Positions 24,199-36,701 are shown, numbered from the stretch's first letter. The stretch: DNA of 64,000 nt from Protea cynaroides (GCA_028583415.1 CM053270.1:57010529-57074528), one strand, 5' to 3'. The notes: generated by a model not told the origin, from the sequence alone. A program made the numbers and translations.

Positions 24199-26567
24199 TG
24201 TCACACCCCAATTCTGAACCAACCAGAATGCTGTGAGTGAACCGTCATTGAACCAACAGTTCACACCAAGATCTCGAATAGACCGTGTCCACTCATACAA
24301 ACCATTGCACAAAATCACAATCAGAATATAAATAGTACAACGAAAGTCTTTAAATAAATGAACTGAGAATCTATTGATAAATTTAAATAAAATATTCAAT
24401 TATTTAAATTCAAACATAAAATATAATATCCTTACATCCACTTAATCCAACTCAAAATAATTGAAAATAAATAAAAATCAAATCAAAGGTACACGCAGAA
24501 AAGGCACTCGCATGAAGCGTCATGCTCGTCCTCTCCTGCCTGCACACCCAAAGCAGCAGCACCACCATACGTCGGAGCATTCATATAGTCATCCACCGTG
24601 TAACCTGCATCAACATCTAAAAACAACGTATATACAAAGGATGAGCTCACAACTTAGCTCAGTAAGACAATCAGACAGTTTCACAATATTATGCATGAGT
24701 AACAAACATTTTATGTTGTGGTCTAGTTTAAGTTTGCAATGTGCTATAGAAAGGTTTGGTGGCCCCCGCACCTCTATACATGAGTGTGTGGCACCGCATA
24801 GTAGATCACACCACCACCGGCCCACATGCACCCATCATGGAATAGAGATAGAGTTAAGGTATCCCCGTACCTCCCCTGATACCCCACCCATACCAGTACC
24901 TAAGCCCCTACTGGCCAGGGCTCGCAAACTGGGCTCGCAACTAACCAATCCTATATGTCATCAATGTAGGCTCTATCCCAGCACAGCCGTCTACGGCATA
25001 GAGATAGAGCTAGAGCATGCAGGCCGGGCTGGAGACCACAATACCTCACCTCCTCCTGATACCCTATCCGCAACTAACACACTAGGATAGAACAATACGC
25101 AGGTAGACCCTATCCCAATATAAACTCCCTACGACATAGAGATAGAGCTAAAGCATCGTGGATAAGCCAGCGTCGGCATCGGAGATCACAGTGCCACATA
25201 ACCATGGTCAGGCCAATATTAACATCGGAGACCATCGTACCACGACCTTCCCCTGATGCCCCACCCGTACCAAGCATGTTAAAATAGAATACTACAAAAG
25301 TGCTAGTGTGAGGAATGATCCGAGGCCCATGCCCCACTCCACACACCAACGAAAACAATCACATGCCTAACAATCACATCCTATCATGGATGACCAATAA
25401 TAATAAATGAAAGTAAAGGATGGCATGTGAATATGCACAAACATCACATCATATATATTCAGGGTTATTTACAACGATTTATTGTCCATTAATTATTAGG
25501 GTTTAGGTCAGATTCCCTTACCCGACGCTCGTTTTATAGCTTGCTCTACGTCGCAAGATCTAAACGTGCTATCACAAAGTCCTACATAATATTAGGATTC
25601 AATTAGAATAGTTTCTTAGAGTTTACGTTGGTCGAAAAACCAACGAGGTTACAAAAATACACTCACAGAGCTGACCGGTGGAATGTACCGGTCGTAGCTC
25701 TGTGGGGAAGACTGGCGACCGGTATGGTCAGCCGGTCTCCACAGACCAGCCCCCCGGAAGGTACCGGTTGCAACATACCGGTCACACAGGGTGCAACCGG
25801 TATAATCGACTGGTATGTCTCCAGAAGACCATACTTTGGGTTTTTCAACTGCCGTCGATCATTCTCCATGGATTTCCAAGGTTTCTCCTATCCATTCTAA
25901 ATTTGAGCTTTGAGTTAGAGTTATCTTCAACTCATTCAAGTCTAGTTTCGATGATAATCATCCTAAAACTCGAATCTAGGGTTTGACGGCAATTCAGGGT
26001 TTAATGGCCAATTAGGGTTTTAGATCAATACCTGCTTTGCATGGTATTGATCCAACCATACAACTATCCTAGAGTCATAGAGTAAGAATAATGATTAAAA
26101 CACTTACCGTCGACTGGCGTAAGGTGAGCGTCGTCGAACGGCAATGACGGCACTTCCTTCTTCTTCCTAGCCTCTTCTCCTTCTCCAACCTCCTTCTCCT
26201 CTTTAGGGTTTGTGAGAGATGATGGAAAGGATTTGAGGACGTTTAGAGGTGTTTATATAGGCTAGGATTAGGGTTTAGTAACCCTATTAGGATTAGGAAG
26301 GTCCAGGTATTAGGGTTTAGGAAAGTGGAACCCGCAGAGATCCAATTCTGGATCTCCGTAGGCAACTGCGCAGAGTTGACCGGTCGACCGGTACCAAGAC
26401 CGGTACCATCGACCGATCAACATAAAATGACACTTATTTGACGGTCTTTGATCCGATTTCGTACCTGCTTGTCATCCGCTAGTCCCGTCTAGCCCGGTGA
26501 TGATCGAAAGATCTGCCACGACATGAAATCAAGGTTTAGACCGGGTTTATGGAGTGCAGGTCTTACA
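24199..26567 (-). repeat. 3' LTR of chromovirus F
   Basis: On the plus strand it runs from TGTCACACCCC to GGTCTTACA. TATATAAA on the minus strand (26252-26259) is the likely TATA box. ACCGGT-type motif blocks lie at about 25670-25835 (U5) and 26380-26425 (U3). It is about 185 bp longer than the 5' LTR because the latter lacks the stretch that matches about 25025-25210. A purine tract (AAGGGTGGGGGAGT, minus) abuts it. Confidence 0.9.
24483..24610 (-). other. LTR Cys-rich tail frame (copy F, 3' LTR)
   Basis: From GATGCAG/GT the minus strand reads YTVDDYMNAPTYGGAAALG ... HDASCECLFCVYL, stop TGA. Same position and ending as the frames in A, B, C, E and H. Confidence 0.35.
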
Positions 26568-26634
26568 ACTCCCCCACCCTTAAAAAAAATTTCATCCCCG
26601 AAATTTACATGTAGGTTTCACAACTCCCCCACCC

Positions 26635-29600
26635 TTAAAAGAAATTTTGGCCCCGAAATTTGAACGTACCTTGATCGTCGAAAAGGTTAGGGTACTCCTT
26701 CCTCATCGCGCTCTCCTCTTCCCAAGTAATTTCTTCGACATCTCGGCTTTTCCAATGCACCTTCACATAATGGATATCCTTGGTTCGAAGTTGTTGTACC
26801 TTTCGGCTTGAGAGCATCACCGGCACCACTTCAAATGTTAAGTCTTCAGTCATGTCTGGGGGGTCTGCTGTCAAGATGTGCGACAGATCCCTGACATACT
26901 TCTTCAATAACGATACATGGAACACATTATGAACGCTTGACATAGATGGTGGTAGAGCCAATTGATATGCTACATTACCACGTCTAGTCAATATCTCGTA
27001 TGGTCCCATATACCTGGGGCATAGCTTCCCCTTCTTACCAAACCGTTTCAGACCTCGCACCGGTGATATCTTCAAGAATACTTTGTCACCCACTGCAAAC
27101 TCCAGATCTCGACGTCGATTATCCGCATAGTGCTTCTGTCGAACTTGAGCTGTCTTTACTCTCTCCTTGATTTGATCAATCACTCGACAAGTTTCTTCAA
27201 CAAACTCCGGTCCTATAATTCTTCTTTCTCCCACCTCGTTCCATAACAAAGGTGTTCGACACTTTTTCCCATAGAGTGCTTCATATGGAGCCATCTGGAT
27301 TGTAGCCTGATAGCTGTTGTTATAAGCAAACTTGATAAGTGATAGCTTCTCGTCCCAAGCTCCCTTGAAATCTAATGCACAAGCTCGGAGCATATCTTCT
27401 AAAATTTAAATGGTCCTTTCTGACTGCCCATCCGTCTGAGGGTGGAAAGTTGTACTAAACTTCAACTTTGTTCCCATCGCTTTCTGTAATCCTTTCCAAA
27501 ACTTTGATGTAAAAGGAGGGTCTCTGTCATATACTATACTTTCTGGGATGCCATGGAGTCTGACTATATTATCTATATATAGCTTGGCCAGCTTCTCCAT
27601 GGTATACTGAGGTCTGACCGCAATGAATCATGCTGTCTTGGTGAGTCGATCGACTATTACCCAAACTGCATCCACTGACCTTGGTGTTAAAGGTAGGTCA
27701 GTGATGAAATCCATAGTAATGCAATCCCACTTCCATGCAGGCTCCGATAGTGGTTGTAGCAAACCTGCGAGTCTTTGCCTTTCAGCTTTGACTTGCTGGC
27801 AATTCAGACATTGGAACACGAAACGAGCTATATCTACTTTCATACCCCTCCACCAATACAGTCTTCTTAAATCATGGTACATTTTGGTACTTCTTGGATG
27901 TACCGAGTATGGAGTGTAATGAGCTTCCGTCATATCTCGATCTCTGATATTGCCGTCTTCTCTCTCAGGTATACATAACCGTCCACGATACCTGAGTACC
28001 TTGTCTGAATCCAAGGTAAAGTCAGGATTGCTCGCACCCTTCTCTAAGTCTTCTTGCACTGTCTTGAGATGTGGATCCTGTAGGATTGCTATCTTGACTT
28101 CATCCACTAGATCCGGTAAGAACTTCAAAGCTGCGAACATCATGGTGAACTTATGAATTAAGCCTTGCTCGACTGGATCTTCTGCAGTTTTCATTATAAA
28201 CTCTTCATTGCCTTCAATGGAACTTGAGGCTGCGGCACATAATGCAGCATTTGTACTTGGTCCGGCCTCAGGTTTCGATGCTCACTTTCTACTTAAGGTG
28301 TCAGCCACAACATTTGCTTTACCCGGATGGTACTGGATGTCACAATCATAATCTTTTAATAACTCCAGCCATCTCCTTTGTCTCATATTCAGATCTTTCT
28401 GAGTGAAGAGATAAGTTAAGCTCTTGTGATCTGACTTAATTTGAAACTTTTCACCATACAAGTAGTGTCTCCAAGTCTTGATTGCATGTATAACCGCCGC
28501 TAACTCCAAATCATGCGTAGGATAGTTCTTTTCATGCTCTTTTAACTGTCTTGATGCGTAAGAAATCACCTGTTCTCCTTGCATCAATACGCACCCAATA
28601 CCCAACCCTGAAGCATCCGTATATAAGGTAAACGGTACGCTTGGTTCTGGGATTGTCAAAATAGGTGCAGAGACTAGTCTTGACTTCAAAGTCTGAAAAC
28701 ACTTCTCGCACTCATCTGTCCATATGAATTTCTCTCCCTTCTTGGTCAATCTGGTGAGTAAAACAGCGATCCTGGAGTAGTCTTCCACGAATCTTCTATA
28801 ATAACTAGCCAACCCAAGGAAACTATGAATCTCCGCAACAGATTTTGGTGCTTCCCATCCTACTATAGCAGCTATCTTACTTGGATCAACCTTGATACCG
28901 TCTTCAGATACTACATGGCCCAAGAAAGCCACTTCCTTCAGCCAAAACTCACACTTCTTGAACTTAGCATAAAGCTTCTCCTTTCTCAGCCGTTGTAGGG
29001 TTGCCCTCAAATGTGTTGTATGAGACATTATGAGCCTCAATGTCCTTTGAGTAGACCAATATGTCATCGATGAATACGATGATCGAAGTGTCCAACATAT
29101 CATGAAACACTCGATTCATCAGTTCCATGAACGACGTTGGGGCGTTGGTCAACCCGAATGACATAACTAGAAACTCATAATGCCCATACCTCATCCTGAA
29201 AGCAGTCTTCGAAATATCTCCAGCCTTGATCTTCAATTGGTGATACCCTGATCGGAGATCAATCTTCGAGAAAACCTTTGCACCCTATAACTGATTGAAC
29301 AGATCGTCGATCCTAGGCAAAGGATATCGATTATTGATAGTAAACTTGTTCAGCTCACGGTAGTCAATGCATAGCCTTACACTTCCATCCTTCTTCTTGA
29401 CAAATAATACAGGTGCTCCCCAAGGTGATATGCTAGGTCGTATGAAACCCTTATCTAACAATTCTTGTAACTGGATCTTCAACTCCTTTAACTCGGTAGG
29501 GGCCATCCTGTATGGTGCTTTAGACACCGGCGCCGAACCTGGCATGAGGTCTATCACAAACTCTGTAGCCCTATCCGATGGTAAACCTGGAAGATCCTCA

Positions 29601-30145
29601 GGAAATACATCTGGGAATTATCGTACCACATCTATATCCTCCATCTTTTGTGACTCCGCAGTGATGTCGACTACAGATACTAGGTACCCCACTCCCCCCT
29701 TCTCTAAGCATCTCTTAGCTTTTAGGGGGGAGAGCAGCTTCCGCTTCTTAGGTAACTTGGTCCCAGTGAACCTATACTCTTTTCCCTTTTTGTCTATAAG
29801 CACAAGCTTCCTTTCACCACATAATAGGATAGCTGAATAATGGCCTAGCCAATCCATTCCCAAGATGACATCAAAGTCTGCCATCTCGAGTAGTACGAGA
29901 CTTGCTTCTAAGTCTCGGCCCTCAATACATATTGTACACGGCCCATAATATTCAGTCAAAGCCACTTCGACTCTTAGCGGAGAGCGAACTATCAAGCTTG
30001 GGTTCAAGTGCTTGATCGGTAACTCCATTCGCTTTTCAAAGGAAATAGAAACAAAGGAGTGCGTGGCCCCAGAGTCAAAGAGTACTCTGGCAGGTATACC
30101 AGCTACTTTTACAATTCCTAAAATTTTATTGTCCCTTAGTCCCAC
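26635..30145 (-). pseudogene. Chromovirus F pol: protease, reverse transcriptase, RNase H, integrase, chromodomain
   Basis: In order: protease with LFDSGATHSF (29618-30145). Reverse transcriptase follows (IDLMPGSAPVSKAPYRM, the FIDDILVYS catalytic site near 29060). RNase H has LYTDASGLGIG and ends at HPGKANVVADTLSRK (28282). Integrase has the Cys pair CLNCQ (27790) and HPQTDGQSER (27430). The C-terminal domain ends in EEITWEEESAMRKEYPNLF. Stops break it at TAG in FNQL*GAK (29285), TGA (27628) and TAA in ERTI*ILED (27406), plus shifts near 29250 and 29100. The stops sit where element B or the family consensus has CAG, CGN or CAA, so they look like C-to-T changes. Confidence 0.92.
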
Positions 30146-30173
30146 ATGCTCATATACATAATGAAATAGTAAG

Positions 30174-31515
30174 CTAAATAGTAAGGGGTAGAATCATACC
30201 AGTGACCACATCAGGTGATGCGGCTGCTTCTTCGGTGGTGACAGCAAATACTTTTCCTTGCTGGGGAGGTTGTTTCCTAGGTAGAGTGCAGGTCCTTGCA
30301 ACATGACCCACTTGCTGACAGTTATAGCATTTAATGTTCGGGTTGTGTCCAGCGAACTGTGGCACAGGTGGTGCCGTATTGTTTCTTGCAGGCCCTATAG
30401 CGTACTGAGCCCTGTACAGGCGGAAAGGTCTATTGTTACCGCTACCTGAACTCTCAGTAGCGGGTCTCTTCACTCCCCTGTTCTGAGCGAAGAAGCTGTC
30501 CCTCTGACTGGATTCTATAACTCTCACAACCTGTATAGCCTCATTATAAATTTTCTTTTCCAGTCCCAATATGTGCTCTCTGATGCTTCCACGCAGTCCC
30601 ATGGTGAACCTACGTGTCTTGGTCTATTCCTCTTGTATACTTGCCGGTGCAGAAAAATAATTCTTCATACCTCTGTTGGTAAGCATCCACAGTCGACTGA
30701 GACTGTTGTAGATTAAGGAACTCCTTCTCCATCTGATCTCTGAAACTCTTCAGAAAATATTTATCGAAGAATACAACCTTGAACACTTTCCAATCCACCT
30801 GTGTATGCTTTGTCTCTAGATATGCCCGTATAGAATTCCACCAAGCATTCGCATCTTCCTTCAGCATATGAGTGGCAAAAAGAACCTTCTCCTCCTCTGT
30901 ACAAGTCATCAGGCAGAAATTCTTCTCTATTTCTGCAACCCACTGTGCTGGCCACAGTGGTTTCCCGGTCTTACCCGTGAATGAAGAAGGCTTCAACTTT
31001 AAAAATCTGTCCACCGCCGGACTCAGATCGTGTTGTCCCTGTGTATTCATTCCGTACCATGGTGGTGGATACGGATAGGCTCCCTGGTAAGCAGAAGACG
31101 ATGGAAACTGGTGCGGTGGTGGTACATTCTGTGCTTGGCCCATCGGCCCTGGACTTGCATGCATCGGCAGTGTAGCATTATTCCCTCTAGACCCAGGCGT
31201 ACCTTCGGTGGAAACATGACCCGGTGGCCTGAACATCTTTAACATCTCGCTCAAGAATGCTTTCTACTGAGCTTCCATTTGATATACCAGATTGGTTACA
31301 ATAGTCTCAGAGTTCGTGTGAGGAGGGCCAGACAAATTTATCGGTACCCTTGGAACCTGTTCTTCCTCAACTACCTGGCTTGGCTCTCTAACATAGTCTG
31401 GTTCTACATGTTCTTCTTCCTCGTGGCGCACCCTGGCCTAATGACGCTTTCGGCCCCTACGACCGTTTCCGCCTACCATCTCAGACTATTCTGTTTGGAT
31501 CTGAGAAGAAGACAT
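30174..31515 (-). pseudogene. Chromovirus F gag
   Basis: Starts MSSSQIQTE at 31515 and is soon interrupted by TAG codons (31488, 31440 and 31266 regions). The capsid-like part follows (KPSSFTGKTGKPLWPAQW, AYQQRYEELF), then VGLRGSIREHILGLEKKI and a zinc knuckle CYNCQQVGHVARTC with all four ligands. Ends at VVTGMILPLTI, just before protease. Gag forms the particle that packages the element RNA. Confidence 0.88.
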
Positions 31516-31637
31516 AATACATGAGAACAATAATAGTGGTGTTAGTCTTGAACAATATAAGGCGAAACAGTCGAAAAGTAAAAATTTAAATTTACAAAAT
31601 TTTTAAAATTTTTCAGAAATTTTTTTTCTGGTTGTTT

Positions 31638-31790
31638 TATAGCTGACCGGTCGCAACATACTGGTCACTACTCTATAGAAAGTTGTGCGACCGGTATAGT
31701 CGACCGGTCAGAATTTTCATTCTGACCGAGACATAGCGGTCGCAGCCCCTATGGGGTATCGGTCGACCGGTATGTCGACCGGTATGCCCA
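31638..31790. promoter_or_regulatory. CGACCGGT motif block upstream of the antisense gene (F)
   Basis: Repeated GACCGGTC, CGACCGGTAT and related words (for example GTCGACCGGTATGTCGACCG). The same words make up the U3 and U5 blocks of the F LTRs but are rare elsewhere in the element. The block lies directly upstream of exon 1 of the antisense gene. Confidence 0.6.
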
Positions 31791-31829
31791 GAAAGGGCTT
31801 AAAATCGCGAAAAAGTGAGATTTTTCTCA

Positions 31830-32390
31830 CTTTTTCTCTCTTCCTTCTCTCCGGTGGCGATTCCTCTCTGGCTCCTGAGTTGCTATAGTCCGACCGATGT
31901 CCTTAGAAGCCATTTTCTTCCGTTCCAGACTTAGAGCAACGCCTCCAGGTAAGTTTCTTCCCTCTCTATCAAACTTTTACAAAATTTCCATATCGTCTTT
32001 AGTTAAAATTTTAGGTTTTTCTTTGATTGGAAGATTCTAACCGTAGGAACTTCTTTCCTTCGGCTTAGATAGGGTTTAGGGACTCCCAAGAGAAAAAGCC
32101 CTCAATCAATTTGGACTTCCACCGAATGGTTTTCATAAAAATCAATTTTTTTTTTCTAATTTTAACATAGGTTTTTCAAAATTTTCGAAATTTCTTGATT
32201 TTCTTAAATTTATTAAATTTCTTGTTGAAATTGCATGGGATTGGTTTGATTGAAATGTGTGGGGGTTACGTAATTCCTCCTCCCCATGTTTTGGGTGAGT
32301 TTGAGGCTTTTCCCAAATTACTATCGTTATGCTGTCGAATTTTCGACAATTCCTAACGTTTTTCTTCTTGTTTTCCTTTTGTTTTGCAAG
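31830..32390 (+). other. Antisense gene of F: 5' exon and leader intron
   Basis: A pyrimidine-rich leader (CTCTCTTCCTTCTCTCC) ends at CTCCAG/GTAAGT (31948/31949). The intron of 442 bp ends TTTTGCAAG at 32390, four bases before the ATG. Element C has a matching donor and acceptor around a 441-bp intron. The transcription start is not defined. Confidence 0.6.
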
Positions 32391-32394
32391 TTAA

Positions 32395-33669
32395 ATGACT
32401 CCACGATGCGGTCTTGGCAAGCATTCCTATGGCTTGGGCATGCGCACTCCTCATCCACCAGTTCCACTGCTCGATGAGCAGTGGTTCCGTTCTGAGGCGG
32501 CACAAGCCCGCTTCCCTTGGTTCGATAGCAAGAACACAGAGTCTGGACGGCGGGTCAACTTGGAGCAGTTGCACAGGTTTGATGTGCAAGCGGCTTTCGA
32601 CAGGCTTGGGTGGGTGCCTGTCATTACTTACACTGAGACCACTCGCCCCAATCTGGTCAAACACTTCTACACCAACTTGGAGCTTCATGGGGATGTCAAC
32701 GATCCAAATCAGGGTAGGGACTTGCGCATCTCCAGCTTCGTCAAGGGCGTCCACATCTCCTTCGATACTCATCAGTTGGCTGACCTACTAGGGGTCCCCA
32801 ATGATGGAGATCTAGTGTACTGCCCTCCAAAAGTGAAGGGTTACCTGAGCGAGGATCTATGCCGAGAGATAGCGGAGCAGATACTAAATCCTGGGGCTCC
32901 TATGAAGGCTGCTAGTCTGATGCCCCTGGCTCGAGTTTATAGCCGCATCATCCAGCACAACATTGTGCCCCAGAGTGGCCACTACAATGAGTTATCTCAG
33001 CTCACTCAGTACATCACCTATTGCGTCTGCACAGGTGAGCGGGTCTCTCTCCCTTACCTCATCATTCGGACTATGCATCAGGCGACTCTGGCCGATCAGG
33101 CCAGTAACCTCCTATATGGCCGTCTCATCACTACTCTTCTGCGGCGCCTACGAGTGAGCATGAGAGGCAAGGTGGCTGTTGAGGATACTATGACTTCAGA
33201 CATCGACTAGGATGCCATTCTTAGATAGATGGATAATCTGCCTGTTAGTGATGATGAGCTGGAGGCTCGCCCTCGCCCACTTAGGAGGGTAGCAGCCGCG
33301 GCAGCAGCAGCAGCAGCAGCAGCAGCCAATGCGGCACACGCAGCAGAGGCTGAGAGTGATGATGGGGATGACGATGATAGGGCAGAGGATGTATCAGTGC
33401 CAGCTTCCCAGCCTATACCTGCAGCACCACAGCCTACATCTATAGCTGGACCGTCTCATCCCCCTCCGGACCCAGTGTTGAGCATGTTCACAGAGATTAG
33501 GGATACCCAGAGGATCATCGTAGAGTCTCAGTGAGAGATGGGTCAGGAGTTGGGACGTCTGGCTCCTAGCCTACGGGTCACACAGAACCAGGTACACTGG
33601 CTTAGGGTCGCTTACGAGCGGGATTATGACATAGCGGACCCTATTCCTCCTAGGCCCACTACCCCATGA
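32395..33669 (+). pseudogene. Antisense leader gene of chromovirus F (putative plant transposon protein)
   Basis: A 424-codon frame on the strand opposite to gag-pol, between the 5' LTR and gag. It is open to TAG 33208, with further stops at 33226 and 33535 that look like CAG/CGA to TAG/TGA, then ends at TGA 33667. Residues 1-270: FDVQAAFDRLGWVPVITY, LVKHFYTNLELHGD, ISSFVKGVHISFDTHQLADL, LLGVP. This pattern resembles the 'putative plant transposon protein' domain (from memory, not searched). It is followed by a poly-Ala tract (about 290-305), an acidic stretch (ESDDGDDDD) and a Pro-rich, likely disordered tail. Element C has a diverged copy. Function unknown; a nuclear or DNA-binding role is a hypothesis from the nearby motif blocks. 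Confidence 0.75.
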
Positions 33670-33977
33670 TAGTCCTCATATTTTTCTCTCTTGACTGTTT
33701 ATATAACAGGGTAACTGTCCGGTTTGTGGACTGTACCATGTAGTACTATTACATTTGACACTCTCTTTTCTGTTTAATGGAAGTTTTATGGTTTTTCTAA
33801 CTAGTGCATGAGTATCATTAAATTTCATATTTAATATAATATATTATGTTCTTTCTTAATCAGTCTCAGGTATCAAACAATGCTTAAGGTGAGTTTGTAT
33901 TAAGATTTTAAAAATTTTCCTAACTCAGTTCATCGACTTAGTTATGTCCAACATGGTTTGTTGGACAGAGCCCGAGA

Positions 33978-33989
33978 GCTCTGATACTA
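33978..33989 (-). promoter_or_regulatory. Primer binding site of chromovirus F
   Basis: On the minus strand ACT then TAGTATCAGAGC follows the 5' LTR. It is the tRNA-Met site of C and E (TGGTATCAGAGC) with one G-to-A change. Confidence 0.75.
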
Positions 33990-33992
33990 AGT

Positions 33993-36177
33993 TGTCACAC
34001 CCCAATTCTGAACCAACCAGAATGGTGTGAGTGAACCGTCATTGAACCAACAGTTCACAGTAGGATCTCGAATAGACCATGTCCACTCATACAAACCATT
34101 GCACAAAACCACAATCAGAATATAAATAGTACAGCGAAAGTCTTTAAATAAATGAACTGAGAATCTATTGATAAATTTAAATAAAATATCAAATTATTCA
34201 AATTCAAACATAAAATATAATATCCTTACATCCACTTAATCTAACTGAAAATAACTGAAAATAAATAAAAATCAAATCAAAGGTACACGTAGAAAGGGCA
34301 CTCGCATAAAGCGTCATGCTCGTCCTCTCCTGCCTGCACACCCAAAGCAGTAGCACCACCATACGCCAAAGCGTTCATATAGTCATCTACCTTGTAACCT
34401 GCATCAACATCTAAAAACAATGTATATACAAAGGGTGAGCTCACAACTTAGCTCAGTAAAACAATCAGATAGCTTCACAATATTATGCATGAGTAACAAA
34501 CATTTTATGTTGTGGTCTGGTTTAAGTTTGCAATGTGCTATAGAAAGGTTTGGTGGCCCCCGCACCTCTATACACGAGTGTGCGACACCGCATAGTTGAT
34601 CACACCACCACCGGCCCACATGCACCCATCATGGAATAGAGATAGAACTAAGGTATCCCTGTACCTCCCCTGATACCCTACCCATACCAGTACCTAAGCC
34701 CCTACTGGCTAGGGCTCGCAAACTGGGCTCGCAACTAACTAATCCTATATGTCATCAATGTAGGCTCTATCCCAGCACAGCCGTCTACGGCATAGAGATA
34801 GAGCTAGAGCATGCAGGCCAGGCCAACATCAACATCAGAGACCACCGTACCACGACCTTCCCCTGATGCCTCACCCGTACCAAGCATGTTAAAATAGAAT
34901 ACTACAAAAGTGCCAGTGTGAGGAATGATCCCAGACCCATGCCCCACTCCACACACCAACGAAAACAATCACATGCCTAACAATCACATCCTATCATGCA
35001 TGACCAATAATAATAACTGAAAGTAAAGGATGGCATGTGAATATGCACCAACATCACATCATATATATTCAGGGTTATTTACAACGATTTACTGTCCATT
35101 AATTATTAGGGTTTAGGTCAGATTCCCTTACCTGACGCTCATTTTATAACTTGCTCCACATCGCAAGATCCAAACGTGCTATCACAAAGTCCTACATAAT
35201 ATTAGGGTTCAATTAGAATAGTTTCTTAGGGTTTACGTTGGTCGAAAAATCAACGAGGTTACAAAAATACACTCATAGAGTTGACCGGTGGCATGTATCG
35301 ATGGCAACTCTGTGGGGAAGACTGGCGACCGGTATGGTCAGCTGGTCCCCAAAGACCAGCCCCCCGAAAGGTACGGTGGCAACATACTGATCACACAGGG
35401 TGCAACCGATATAGTCGATCGGTATGTCTCCGGAAGACCATACTTTGGATTTTTTTGACTGCCATCGATCATTCTCCATGGATTTCCAGGGTTTCTCCTA
35501 TCCATTCTAAATCTGAGCATTGAGTTAGAGTTATCTCCAACTCATTCAAGTCTAGTTTCGATGATAATCATCCTAGAACTCGAATCTAGGGTTTGACGGC
35601 AATTTAGGGTTTAATGGCCAATTAGGGTTTTAGATCAATACCTGCTTTGCATGGTATTGATCCAACCATACAATTATCCTAGAGTCATAGAGTAAGAAGA
35701 ATGATTAAAACACTTACCGTCGACTGGCGTAAGGTGAGCGTCATCGAACGGCAATGACGACACTTCCTTCTTCTTCCTAGCCTCTTCTCCTTCTCCAACC
35801 TCCTTCTCCTCTCTAGGGTTTGTGAGAGATGATGGAAAGGATTTGAGGAGGTTTAGAGGTGTTTATATAGGCTAGGATTAGGGTTTAGTAACCCTATTAG
35901 GATTAGGAAGGTCCAGGTATTAGGGTTTAGGAAAGTGGAACCCGCAGAGATCCAATTTCGGATCTCCGTAGGCAACTGCGCAGAGTTGACCGGTCGACCG
36001 GTACAAAGACCGGTACCATCGACAGGTCAACATAAAATGACACTTATTTGACCGTCTTTGATCTAATTTTGTACCTGTTTGTCATCCGCTCGTCCCGTCT
36101 GGCCCGGTGATGATCGGAAGACCTGCCACGACATGAAATCAAAGTTTAGACCGGGTTTATGGAATGCGGGTCTTACA
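33993..36177 (-). repeat. 5' LTR of chromovirus F
   Basis: Same ends as the 3' LTR (TGTCACACCCC ... GGTCTTACA on plus). 2,185 bp, with an internal deletion of about 185 bp near 34815. ACCGGT blocks at about 35279-35440 and 35988-36030. Followed by the duplication ACTAC. Confidence 0.9.
34277..34405 (-). other. LTR Cys-rich tail frame (copy F, 5' LTR)
   Basis: Same frame and stop as the copy in the 3' LTR, after TGCAG/GT; ends SCECPFYVYL-like. Confidence 0.33.
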
Positions 36178-36182
36178 ACTAC

Positions 36183-36368
36183 AACAAAAATGATCTTTTC
36201 GACGCCTATTAACGACGGATATAATAAACCATTGTAAATAGGTACTATTAGCGATGGTTTTCTAACACCATCGTGAATATTAGATTACTAATGACAGAAT
36301 ACAATACTCGTCATATATAAGATAGTATTTATGATGAGTTTTTAATTAACATCGTATAAAAGTATTTT
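36183..36368. mobile_element. CACTA-type transposon end
   Basis: If element F is removed, the sequence reads TTACTACAACAAAAATGATC, close to the CACTACAA terminal repeat of plant CACTA elements. It is followed by AACGACGG, GCGATGG and CCATCG sub-terminal words. It lies inside the copia RNase H frame. The other end is not recognisable, so it is a remnant. F inserted into it, four bases from its tip. Confidence 0.5.
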
Positions 36369-36379
36369 ATGTACCCCCG

Positions 36380-36689
36380 CATGTTTCTACTGAACTTATG
36401 TGGATACGAAATAACTTACAAGAATTGGGATTTCCTGTGAGTCAACCTATGACTATGTTTTGGGTCAACTAGACAGCTATCTACATTGCTAGCAATCCAG
36501 TATTTCATGAGTGTACTAAACGTATAGAAGTTGGCTATCATTTTGTTCGAGATGAAGAAGCTTCTTGTTACCCCATTTGTGACCTCGTCTAATAAATTGG
36601 CTGATATCCTTACCAAGCCACTGTTTGGTCCTCGAATCCGACAGTCTTGTTCCAAGCTAGGCATGGGTGATCTATATGCTCTAGCTTGA
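36380..36689 (+). pseudogene. copia-2 RNase H, last part
   Basis: Reads MWIRNNLQELGFPVSQPMTM, then AIYIASNPVFHECTKRIEVG and, after a frameshift, SSNKLADILTKPLFGPRIR and KLGMGDLYALA. This is the standard C-terminus of copia pol. A TAG replaces the Asp-Asn region codon near 36470. Confidence 0.9.
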
Positions 36690-36701
36690 GAGGGGGGGGG
36701 G

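Larger units (their letters stand above)
24199..36177 (-). mobile_element. Chromovirus F: complete Ty3/gypsy element with an antisense gene
   Basis: An 11,979-bp element, minus strand, flanked by the 5-bp duplication ACTAC (24194-24198 and 36178-36182). In its own direction it has a 5' LTR (33993-36177), a primer site, a 2.5-kb leader that carries an oppositely transcribed gene (31830-33669, +), gag, protease, reverse transcriptase/RNase H, integrase with chromodomain, purine tract and 3' LTR (24199-26567). All domains are present in order but gag and pol are broken by stops. The chromodomain, long LTRs and tRNA-Met primer fit the Tekay/Del group; that assignment is inference. Confidence 0.92.

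Noticed and set aside
32353..32772. 139-codon minus-strand frame and 32414-32791 plus-strand frame
   Set aside because: Shadows of the antisense gene at 32395-33669, whose frame alone is shared with element C.
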